Origin: a bacterium | Lineage (GTDB): Bacteria > Latescibacterota > UBA2968 > UBA8231 | Reading direction: 5' to 3' | DNA length: 15,172 nt | Assembly: GCA_027593305.1 (NCBI GenBank) | Contig: JAQCJA010000054.1 | Coordinates: forward strand, 1 to 15,172 | In this document: piece after piece, positions 1-7,101 of the stretch | Layout of the letters: each line of letters opens with the position of its first letter | How positions within the stretch are numbered: the stretch's first letter is position 1 | The notes under the pieces: model-generated | Told to the model about the DNA's origin: nothing | Databases searched by the model: none | The model's input: only the letters and a program-made list of their open reading frames with translations | Translations under genes and position numbers: made by a program

Positions 1-1
1 G

Positions 2-61
2 TTCGCACTGATCGTTGATGGTGTGCCCGTTCTGCACGGTCTGACCCTTCTGCTGTACTGA
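2..61 (+). CDS. 3' end of an unidentified gene, cut by the window edge
   Basis: Reading frame 2 is open from the window edge to a TGA at 59-61 and gives a 19-residue hydrophobic tail (FALIVDGVPVLHGLTLLLY). The other two forward frames close within the first 18 bases. It is followed by a roughly 100-base gap and a gene on the same strand, which fits the end of an upstream gene. Nineteen residues are too few to identify a family. The hydrophobicity could mean a membrane segment, but an open frame of this length could also arise by chance. Confidence 0.35.
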   Translation, partial: FALIVDGVPVLHGLTLLLY

Positions 62-163
62 TCGGCTGCCGTTGCCGGGTGTCGCCCAGGCGGAGTGACA
101 CCGACGCCCCCATCTGGTGTTCAACAGGTGCTTGCACAGACCTCTTCACTCATTGAGGCAGCC

Positions 164-1060
164 ATGAACTTCTCCCTTCTGCGTCAACTCTGTCCCCTGC
201 TGGCGGCAGCCACGATGGTGCTGCTGCTGGCCGGTTGCGGCGACAGTCATGCACCGACAGCCGCCGTCCAAACGACCGACGATGGCTTGCCGCTGGCTGA
301 CGGTGGCAGCAACGGAGGCAGCAACGGTGAAGAGGGTGACAAGACATCCACCATCGCCCCGGGTGAACCGAACCCGGCGACGCCGGTTGCGTCCATCGAA
401 GCTCTGGTTGAGCAGGTGGCCGAACTCGGCGTCGAGGCCACCTACCAGGGGCAATCGCTGGAGCAGAGCTTCTTTTTCCCCGCGGCGCACATCATCACCA
501 TCAACGGCCAGGACGTGCGGGTCTTCTCCTATGCAACGACAGACGCGCTGCAGCAGGATGCAGCCCAGGTATCTGCCGATGGCACAACGCTCGGCACAAC
601 ATCGGTCCGCTGGATCGCGCCACCCAGGTTTTTTGCGCGCAGCACATTTCTGGCACTCTACGTCGGGGCTGATGCCGACATCATCGGCGCCCTGGAGTCC
701 ATCTTCGGCAAACCCTTCGCCGGTGAAGGTGCCCAGACCGCCATCATCATCGACAGCCCCTACGTGCTGGCAGACATCCGCGGCGCCATCGCCCAAGTAG
801 AGACTTCCCCAGAAGCCAGCAGCACCGGTGTGCTGGTGCGCCTGCTCATCCAGGGAACCGTCGGCACGGACACGGTCTACGATGTCGCCTGGGTCGAGAT
901 CGTCGCCGCCACGGAGATCTCTTTTGACGGCGAGACGTTGGCGCCGCCGACGCTGGCCGATCTGACGCCCGGTCGGCAGGTGCAGGTGTCTTTCGTCGGC
1001 CCCGTGCGAGAGTCGTATCCGGTGCAGGCCATCGCCGGCCAGGTGTTGATCTTCCGCTGA
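164..1060 (+). CDS. secreted two-domain lipoprotein with a DUF3221-like C-terminal domain
   Basis: Predicted 298-aa lipoprotein of unknown function. I chose the ATG at 164 rather than the GTG at 95 because GAGG lies 5 bases upstream (155-158) and a textbook type II signal peptide follows immediately: Arg7, a hydrophobic core (12-22), and the lipobox LLAGC with lipidated Cys25. Gly26 follows the cysteine, and an acidic Gly/Ser-rich linker runs to about residue 75. Residues 78-187 resemble an uncharacterised domain often seen in lipoproteins of environmental bacteria (VRVFSYATTDAL, then WIAPPRFF, then LALYVG). Residues 200-298 resemble a small DUF3221/YobA-like domain: ADIRGAIAQV at the start, SFVGPVRESYPVQA near the end. 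It should be anchored on the outer face of a membrane. Family assignments are from memory of patterns. It looks like a single-gene unit ended by the hairpin at 1089-1114. Confidence 0.85.
   Translation: MNFSLLRQLCPLLAAATMVLLLAGCGDSHAPTAAVQTTDDGLPLADGGSNGGSNGEEGDKTSTIAPGEPNPATPVASIEALVEQVAELGVEATYQGQSLEQSFFFPAAHIITINGQDVRVFSYATTDALQQDAAQVSADGTTLGTTSVRWIAPPRFFARSTFLALYVGADADIIGALESIFGKPFAGEGAQTAIIIDSPYVLADIRGAIAQVETSPEASSTGVLVRLLIQGTVGTDTVYDVAWVEIVAATEISFDGETLAPPTLADLTPGRQVQVSFVGPVRESYPVQAIAGQVLIFR
302..325 (+). repeat. two tandem 12-bp copies coding for a Gly/Ser/Asn linker
   Basis: GGTGGCAGCAAC is followed directly by GGAGGCAGCAAC with one mismatch. They encode GGSN twice in the linker between the lipidated cysteine and the first folded domain. 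Linker length could vary between strains by slippage here. That is an inference. Confidence 0.6.
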
Positions 1061-1088
1061 TCTGCCTCCACCTGCCGCAGGCACCGCA

Positions 1089-1114
1089 GGCCCGTCCCCG
1101 TCAGGGGGCGGGCC
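1089..1114 (+). terminator. strong GC hairpin after the lipoprotein gene, probable terminator
   Basis: An 11-bp stem pairs 1089-1099 (GGCCCGTCCCC) with 1104-1114 (GGGGGCGGGCC) around a GTCA loop. Ten pairs are Watson-Crick and one is G-U. It sits 28 bases after the lipoprotein stop and 46 bases before the mannosidase start. Only a weak T-rich run follows (TGTATCTTCT), so termination may be partial and some read-through into the mannosidase gene is possible. Because the stem is nearly symmetrical it would also form in transcripts from the other strand. Confidence 0.55.
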
Positions 1115-1160
1115 CGGCCTGTATCTTCTCCGCTACCACTCCAACAGGGATGTATCTCCA

Positions 1161-4100
1161 ATGCCGCGTTTCACCGCCCACACAGCCGGCCAGTTGCAGC
1201 GCACTTTGCAGCGTCTCGAGGCGGCGATCTACACACCCGTGGTGGATCTGCAGGTCCACGCCTGGCGTACGGCCGAACCCGTGCCCTTCGATCAGCGGAC
1301 CGCCGGTGAAGCGCTGACGCTGACGATGGGTGACACCTGGGGTGCACTATTCGATTGTGCCTGGTTTCGCTTCCGTGGCACAGTGCCCGAGAGTCACCAC
1401 AACACGCCCCTTGTGCTGCTGCTGGATGTGCACGGCGAGATGTGTGTCGTTGATGCCAGTGGCGAGCCCGTGCGCGGCCTGACGACGGTCTCCTCCACGT
1501 TCGACTACAGCCTGGGGCGACCGGGCAAGCGTGTGTTGCCCTGTCCCGAAACGACGCAGGGCATTGTCGAGGTCTGGGCCGATGCCGGTTGCAATGATCT
1601 GTTCGGCAACCTGCAGGGAAACGGCACGCTCCACGAAGCCCGCCTGGCAACATGTGATGCGCAGATCCTGGCGCTCTACTATGACTTTGAAGTACTGCTC
1701 GACCTGCTTGGCGTACTGCCGGCCGAGTCACCCCGCTGTCATCAGTTACGGCGCGCCCTGACGCAGGTCAGCCAGTTGCTGGCGTCGCCGGAGGCCCGCA
1801 AGCAAGGTGTCGCTGCCATTACCGCTGCAGGACGTACATTGCTGGCGCCACACCTGCAACGCCGCGGCGGGGATCCATCCCTGCGGATCAGCGCCGTGGG
1901 CCACGCACACATGGATCTGGCCTGGCTGTGGCCGCTGCGCGAAACGATTCGCAAAGGCGCGCGCACCTTCGCCACCGCACTGGCCCTGGGCGAGCGCTAC
2001 CCGGATTACGTTTTCGGCGCCAGCCAGACGCAGTACTTCCAATGGATGAAGGATCACTACCCGGCGCTCTTCGGCAGAATTCGGGCCGCCGTACGGGCAG
2101 GTCGGATCGAGACGCAGGGATGCATGTGGGTGGAGGCCGATACCAACGTCTCCGGTGGCGAAGCGCTGATCCGCCAGATCCTGCTGGGGCGCCGTTTCTG
2201 GCAGAGGGAGTTTGGCACGGACTCCACCTACCTGTGGCTGCCCGATGTATTCGGTTACTCCGGCGCCCTGCCACAGATCCTGCGCAAGGCGGGTGTCGAC
2301 ACCTTCGCCACGCAGAAGCTGTCCTGGAGTCTGATCAACAAGTTTCCGCACCACTCCTTCCGCTGGCAGGGCATCGACGGCTCGCAGGTGGCGACCCACA
2401 TGTTTGCCGAAGACACCTACAACGGTCCGGCCCTGCCGCGATCCGTGCGTCGCATCGAGACCAACTATCGTGACAAGGATGTCTCCGCCCATGCGCTGAT
2501 GGTCTTCGGCATCGGTGATGGCGGCGGTGGCCCGGGAGAGGAGCATCTGGAACGACTGGCACGAATCCGCAATCTGGAGGGCCTCAGCCCGGTGCAGCCG
2601 GAATCGGCAGGTGCCTTCTTCGACGCCTGGCGCCAGGCTGCCGAGGACTTCCCCGAATGGGTGGGGGAGTTGTATCTGGAGCGTCATCAGGGCACCCTGA
2701 CAACACAGGCGGCCAGCAAACGCTACAACCGCAAACTGGAACTGGCCCTGCGTGACCTGGAACTGCTGGCCGTCGTGGCGCAGCGCGATGCCGACATCCC
2801 CTACCCGGCAGATCGACTCGAGGAGATCTGGAAGGAAGTCCTGCTCTATCAGTTCCACGACATCCTGCCGGGGTCGTCGATCAAACGGGTGTACGACGAA
2901 TCGGTGCCACGCTACGCCGCCCTGCTGACCGAGGTGGAGACACTGATCGAGGCGCGACTGCAGGCGTTGGCCGGCCGTGTCCAGGGGAGTGCCGCCGCCG
3001 TACTGGTGTACAACAGCCTGTCGTGGGAACGTCGGCAGTGGCTGCCGTTGGCCGACGGCCAGTGGACGCAGGCGACGGTACCTCCCATGGGATACCTCGT
3101 CGTCGAGGCGTCGGCAACAACACCGCCGCCTCTGCAGGCGACGGCCCACCTGCTGGAAAACGACTGCCTGCGAGTGGTCTTTGACGACAACGGTCAGGTC
3201 ACCTCGATGGTCAGTAAAGCCACGCAACGAGAAGTCATCCCCACAGGGGAACGAGGCAATGACCTGGTCGTCTTCGAGGATCTCGGTGATGCCTGGGACT
3301 TCCCCATGGACTATGCCGAAAGCACACCGCGGCCCATGCAACGAACAACCGTGGAGGCGCGCGTGGATGGACCGCACGCCATCCTCGAACAGAGCTTCAC
3401 CCTCGGCGCCTCGCAGCTGCGGCAACGGGTCATCCTTATAGCCGGATCGGCGCGCCTCGACTTTCACACGACGGCTACGTGGCGCGAATGCAGGTCCATG
3501 CTGCGCGTACGCTTTCCCGTGGCTGTGCAGGCCGATCGGGCCACCTTTGACATTCAGTTCGGCCACATCCAGCGGACCACACATCGCAACACAACCTGGG
3601 ATCTGGCCCGTGATGAAGTGGCGGCGCACAAGTGGGCGGATCTGTCACAGCCCGACTTCGGCGTGGCCCTGCTCAACGACTGCAAGTACGGGTATCGGGT
3701 GAAGGACCATGTGCTGGATCTGAACCTGATCCGCTCGGTACCGCACCCGGGTCCGCGCCTCGTCGACGACGACCAGGTAGCCCCCGGTGCGCCACACGGC
3801 CACTTCACCGACCAGTGCGAACACGAGTTCACCTACAGCCTGCTGGTGCACCCCGGTGATGTCGTGTCAGGTGGTGTGGCTCGCGCCGGCTACGAACTGA
3901 ATGTGCCCCTGCGCCTGCAACCCCTTACCGGGGGCGGCACCGCACCGGCAGACCGCAGCTGGTTCACGGTGGATGTGGACAATGTCGTCATCGAAGCGGT
4001 GAAGGCCGCCGCGGATGCCAGTGGTGACTGGATCGTCCGGCTTTACGAAAATGCCGGGCGCACAACGTCGGCCCGGATCCGGCTGGATACACCTTGCGAC

Positions 4101-4229
4101 TCCGTGCAGCTGTGCGACATGATGGAAGTGGCTCTGGCGCCCGTGGACTGCGCCGCAGGAACCGTCACCGTCGCCTTCCATCCCTTCGAGATTCACACGC
4201 TCCGTCTTGGCGGCGCCATCAAAGCCTAG
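1161..4229 (+). CDS. GH38 alpha-mannosidase (cytosolic/lysosome-independent type)
   Basis: A 1022-aa glycoside hydrolase of family 38, a zinc-dependent retaining enzyme that removes terminal alpha-mannose. An accessory N-terminal domain spans about 1-240. The catalytic domain opens with HAHMDLAWLWP at 248-258. Relative to Golgi mannosidase II, His250 and Asp252 are metal ligands, Asp327 in VEADTNVSGGE is the nucleophile, and His566 in YQFHDILPGSS is the last metal ligand. GIGDGGGGP around Asp453 is typical of the long cytosolic subgroup. The helical middle domain (about 503-585) starts at ELYLERHQGT, and the C-terminal beta-sandwich runs from about 610 to the end. No signal peptide is visible, so it should be cytoplasmic and act on imported oligosaccharides. 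The ATG at 1161 has AGGGA 10 bases upstream. No sugar transporter or kinase flanks it, and no phospho-sugar specificity is evident, so the exact substrate is open. Confidence 0.95.
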   Translation: MPRFTAHTAGQLQRTLQRLEAAIYTPVVDLQVHAWRTAEPVPFDQRTAGEALTLTMGDTWGALFDCAWFRFRGTVPESHHNTPLVLLLDVHGEMCVVDASGEPVRGLTTVSSTFDYSLGRPGKRVLPCPETTQGIVEVWADAGCNDLFGNLQGNGTLHEARLATCDAQILALYYDFEVLLDLLGVLPAESPRCHQLRRALTQVSQLLASPEARKQGVAAITAAGRTLLAPHLQRRGGDPSLRISAVGHAHMDLAWLWPLRETIRKGARTFATALALGERYPDYVFGASQTQYFQWMKDHYPALFGRIRAAVRAGRIETQGCMWVEADTNVSGGEALIRQILLGRRFWQREFGTDSTYLWLPDVFGYSGALPQILRKAGVDTFATQKLSWSLINKFPHHSFRWQGIDGSQVATHMFAEDTYNGPALPRSVRRIETNYRDKDVSAHALMVFGIGDGGGGPGEEHLERLARIRNLEGLSPVQPESAGAFFDAWRQAAEDFPEWVGELYLERHQGTLTTQAASKRYNRKLELALRDLELLAVVAQRDADIPYPADRLEEIWKEVLLYQFHDILPGSSIKRVYDESVPRYAALLTEVETLIEARLQALAGRVQGSAAAVLVYNSLSWERRQWLPLADGQWTQATVPPMGYLVVEASATTPPPLQATAHLLENDCLRVVFDDNGQVTSMVSKATQREVIPTGERGNDLVVFEDLGDAWDFPMDYAESTPRPMQRTTVEARVDGPHAILEQSFTLGASQLRQRVILIAGSARLDFHTTATWRECRSMLRVRFPVAVQADRATFDIQFGHIQRTTHRNTTWDLARDEVAAHKWADLSQPDFGVALLNDCKYGYRVKDHVLDLNLIRSVPHPGPRLVDDDQVAPGAPHGHFTDQCEHEFTYSLLVHPGDVVSGGVARAGYELNVPLRLQPLTGGGTAPADRSWFTVDVDNVVIEAVKAAADASGDWIVRLYENAGRTTSARIRLDTPCDSVQLCDMMEVALAPVDCAAGTVTVAFHPFEIHTLRLGGAIKA

Positions 4230-4238
4230 AGACTCGCC

Positions 4239-7085
4239 CTAGCCGGCGGCGACACCGCTGCCGTCACCGTCGCCGACCTTGGTCAGCTTCACGGCGCAGA
4301 CCTTGTACTCGGGGCAGCCGGTGAATTCGTCGACCGCGTTGCCGATGAGCAGATTCGTCCGCGACTCAGGGAAGTGGAAGGTCATGAATACGGTGCCCTT
4401 GTTACTGGCCCGGGTGACTTCGGCGCGCACGGCGACCTTGCCGCGACGGCTTTCCACCTCCACCATGTCACCGCTCCAGACGCCGATCTGCCTGGCGTCG
4501 CCGGGGTGCATGCGCAGGGTTTCTTGCTTGGCCTTGTCAAGTTTGGCCAGGTCGGTACGGCGCGTCATGGTACCCACGTTGTAATGGAACAACTGCCGAC
4601 CCGTCGTCAACATCCACGGATACTCTTCATCGGGCAGTTCACCCGGCTCCTGCCAGGGTGTTGCCGTCAAACGCGCCTTGCCACGGAGGAACTTGCCGTC
4701 CAGGTGGACGATCTCAGTCCCTGGATCGTCGGCGTCGACACAGGGCCACTGCAGAAACCCGTGTTCCTCCAGGCGCGCATAACTGATGCCCCGCCACGCC
4801 GGGCTGAGGCTGGCCAGTTCCGTCATGACCCTGCTGGCGTCGATCTTGCCGCCAGCATCAGCGAAGCCGAGATCCACGCCCATCCGGCGCGCGATCTCGT
4901 GAATGATGTCACCGTCGACGCGGGTGCCTTCGAGTGGCTCGATGGCGGGACGTACCCGCTGAATGCGACGGTCGGAATTGACGAAGGTGCCGTTCTTCTC
5001 CAGAAAAGTTGTGCCGGGCAGCACGACATCGGCCAGTTCCGCCGTCGGGTTCATGAATATTTCCTGCACCACCAGAAAGTCCAGCTTTTGCAGGGCGCCG
5101 ACGACGTGTGTCGTATCCGGATCGGACTGGGCGACATCCTCTGCCAGGATGTACATCCCCTTCAACGTGCCCGCATGGGCGGCGTCGAACATGTCCGGGA
5201 TGCGCAGACCGGCGTTGTCGGGCGGCTCGACCCCCCAGGTGGCGGCGTGTTCGGCACGGGCTTGTGGGTCGGTGACGGAGCGATAGTCGGAGAACACATT
5301 CGGCAAGGCCCCCACATCGCTGGCGCCCTGCACATTGTTCTGCCCGCGGATCGGGCACGTACCGGCACCGGGACGACCGATGTTGCCCGTCATGACGGCC
5401 ATGTTGATGAGGCCAAAGACGGTGTTGGAGCCGTGCCCGGCTTCGGTGACACCGAGACCCCAGAGGATCTGACAGGCAGAGCCCGCTGCGTAGAGCGCCG
5501 CCGCCTGGCGGATCAGGTCCGCATCAACGGCAGCAATTTCTGCCGCCCACTCCGGCGTGCAATCGGCAACCGTCGCGCGCACTTCGTCGAGGCCCTCGGC
5601 GCAACGTTCGACAAAGTCGGCGTCCACGTGCCCATTGTTGATCAGCTCCCGCTGCATGGCGTTGACGACGGCAACGTTTGAACCGGGTCGCAGGGGGATG
5701 TGCACGTCGGCCAGGTGGGCCAGCTCGGTGTTGCGCGGATCCAGCACGATCAACTTGCAGCCTGCCAGTACGGCCTGCTTGATCATGGCGCCGAATACGG
5801 GATGGGCCTCCGTGGGGTTGGCACCAACGATCATGATCACGTCCGAGGCAAAAACATCCTGAAAGCTGTTGGTGCCGGCACCCGTGCCCAGTGCCTGACC
5901 CAGCGCGTAGGCGGAGGGTGAGTGACAGACGCGGGAACAGTTGTCGATGGAGTTGGTCCGCAGCGCCACGCGTGTCAGCTTCTGCATCAGGTAGTTCTCT
6001 TCATTGGTGCAGCGGGAGGAAGAGATCACACTGACGGCATCCGGACCATATACGTCGACGAGGCCGCCCAGTCGCCGCGCCACCAGGTCGAGGGCCTCGT
6101 CCCAACTGGCTTCACGGAAGCTGCCATTCTCCTTGATCAGTGGCGTGCGCAGACGGTCAGGGGAATGGGCAAACTGATGGGCGAAACGACCCTTGACGCA
6201 GGTGTGGCCATGGTTGGCTGAGCCCGCCTTTGACGGCGTGATGTTGACGACCTGGCCGTCCTTCGTGTTCACATCGAGGCTGCAACCGACGCCACAATAG
6301 GAACATGTCGTCGTCGTCGTCGCATCGGGCAGGCCGAAATTGCGGGTCCCCGGCTCTTCGAGGGCGGCGACGGGACATTCAAATACACACTGACCACAGC
6401 TGACACAGTTGGCTTGTTCGAAGCCGGTGTCATTGCCGGCGATCACCTTCGTATCGTAGCCGCGGCCCTGCATCTGCAGGATGAAGGAGCCCTGCACCTC
6501 GTCGCAGGCGCGCACGCACCGGGCACAACCGATGCACTTGTCCATCTCAACTTTGATGAACGGATGGGAGTCATCATCAGGCGGGTTGTGCTTGCGTGGA
6601 TTCTCGTACCGCGGCGTGCGCAGTCCCACTTGTTGCGCCAGTGTCTGCAGTTCACAGCGGCCATTGGCGGTGCAGTCGAGGCACTCGAGGGGATGATCGG
6701 AAACGATGAGTTCGGTGATATTGCGGCGCAGGCGGCTGAGCAGCGGCGACGACGTTTTGTACGCAGCGCCATCCATGACCGGCGTGTGACACGAGGCAAC
6801 CGGCTTGCGCCCTTCGACCTCGATCAGGCACGTACGGCAGGCGCCGTAGGGTTTCATGCGCTCCGAAAAACACAATGTCGGTACCGACTTGCCCACGGAC
6901 TTGAGCGCCTCAAGCACCGTACTTCCTGCTGGGATCTCGACAGGTTGGCCGTCGACGCTGACCGTGACCCGTTGCGGGGCGATCTGGGCCGCCTTCAGCC
7001 GTTCCCGCAGGATCGCTTCGCCGGCCTCGACGGCGGTGCCAACGTCTTCCTTCATCGCATGTTTGGAACGCTGAATCAGCGACAT
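4239..7085 (-). CDS. fdhA: NAD-linked formate dehydrogenase, catalytic alpha subunit (Mo/W-pterin, cysteine type)
   Basis: A 948-aa catalytic subunit that oxidises formate to CO2, reversible in some relatives. After a roughly 38-residue lead come a ferredoxin-like [2Fe-2S] domain (Cys72, 83, 86, 99), a NuoG-like His-ligated [4Fe-4S] site (His131, Cys135, 138, 144), two [4Fe-4S] clusters (Cys184/187/190/194 and Cys227/230/233/237), then the molybdopterin oxidoreductase domain with its own cluster (Cys261, 264, 268, 296) and Lys298. The active-site segment DNCSRVCHSPS places Cys387 where selenocysteine is found in E. coli FdhF, with the catalytic His388 next to it. The C-terminal pterin dinucleotide-binding domain begins near EYPWMLTTGRQ. 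GGAG lies 11 bases before the ATG. It starts 16 bases after the fused NuoE-NuoF gene, so the two form an operon. Length and layout match the alpha subunit of Methylobacterium FDH1. FdhD and FdsD-type maturation genes are not in the window. Confidence 0.95.
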   Translation of the reverse strand: MSLIQRSKHAMKEDVGTAVEAGEAILRERLKAAQIAPQRVTVSVDGQPVEIPAGSTVLEALKSVGKSVPTLCFSERMKPYGACRTCLIEVEGRKPVASCHTPVMDGAAYKTSSPLLSRLRRNITELIVSDHPLECLDCTANGRCELQTLAQQVGLRTPRYENPRKHNPPDDDSHPFIKVEMDKCIGCARCVRACDEVQGSFILQMQGRGYDTKVIAGNDTGFEQANCVSCGQCVFECPVAALEEPGTRNFGLPDATTTTTCSYCGVGCSLDVNTKDGQVVNITPSKAGSANHGHTCVKGRFAHQFAHSPDRLRTPLIKENGSFREASWDEALDLVARRLGGLVDVYGPDAVSVISSSRCTNEENYLMQKLTRVALRTNSIDNCSRVCHSPSAYALGQALGTGAGTNSFQDVFASDVIMIVGANPTEAHPVFGAMIKQAVLAGCKLIVLDPRNTELAHLADVHIPLRPGSNVAVVNAMQRELINNGHVDADFVERCAEGLDEVRATVADCTPEWAAEIAAVDADLIRQAAALYAAGSACQILWGLGVTEAGHGSNTVFGLINMAVMTGNIGRPGAGTCPIRGQNNVQGASDVGALPNVFSDYRSVTDPQARAEHAATWGVEPPDNAGLRIPDMFDAAHAGTLKGMYILAEDVAQSDPDTTHVVGALQKLDFLVVQEIFMNPTAELADVVLPGTTFLEKNGTFVNSDRRIQRVRPAIEPLEGTRVDGDIIHEIARRMGVDLGFADAGGKIDASRVMTELASLSPAWRGISYARLEEHGFLQWPCVDADDPGTEIVHLDGKFLRGKARLTATPWQEPGELPDEEYPWMLTTGRQLFHYNVGTMTRRTDLAKLDKAKQETLRMHPGDARQIGVWSGDMVEVESRRGKVAVRAEVTRASNKGTVFMTFHFPESRTNLLIGNAVDEFTGCPEYKVCAVKLTKVGDGDGSGVAAG

Positions 7086-7096
7086 ATCTGCACAGA

Positions 7097-7100
7097 CTCC
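7097..7100 (-). promoter_or_regulatory. ribosome binding site of fdhA
   Basis: GGAG on the minus strand, 11 bases before the ATG at 7085, lies entirely inside the 16-base gap to the upstream stop codon. It supports this start over the in-frame Met11 and means fdhA need not rely only on coupling. Confidence 0.5.
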
Positions 7101-7101
7101 G

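Noticed and set aside
78..102. GGTGTC/GACACC inverted repeat after the left-edge reading frame
   Set aside because: Only 6-bp arms with a 13-base loop and no T-run. Not convincing as a terminator or operator.
95..163. Longer lipoprotein starting at GTG 95
   Set aside because: The extra 23 residues would sit before a complete lipoprotein signal peptide, and the good Shine-Dalgarno precedes the ATG at 164.
1122..1127. TATCTT as the -10 box of a mannosidase promoter
   Set aside because: No hexamer resembling TTGACA is present 16-18 bases upstream, because that stretch is the terminator-like hairpin.
1746..3629. Long open frame antisense to the mannosidase (also the long frames opposite fdhA, fdhB, the propeller and the PLP enzyme)
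   Set aside because: These are shadows caused by high GC and codon bias. Their translations are Arg/Gly/His-rich without recognisable domains, while the opposite strands carry well-conserved enzymes.
6307..6323. GTC triplet run in fdhA as a microsatellite
   Set aside because: It is only a few triplets coding for Thr residues 256-260 just before the CSYCGVGC motif, with no sign of instability or function.
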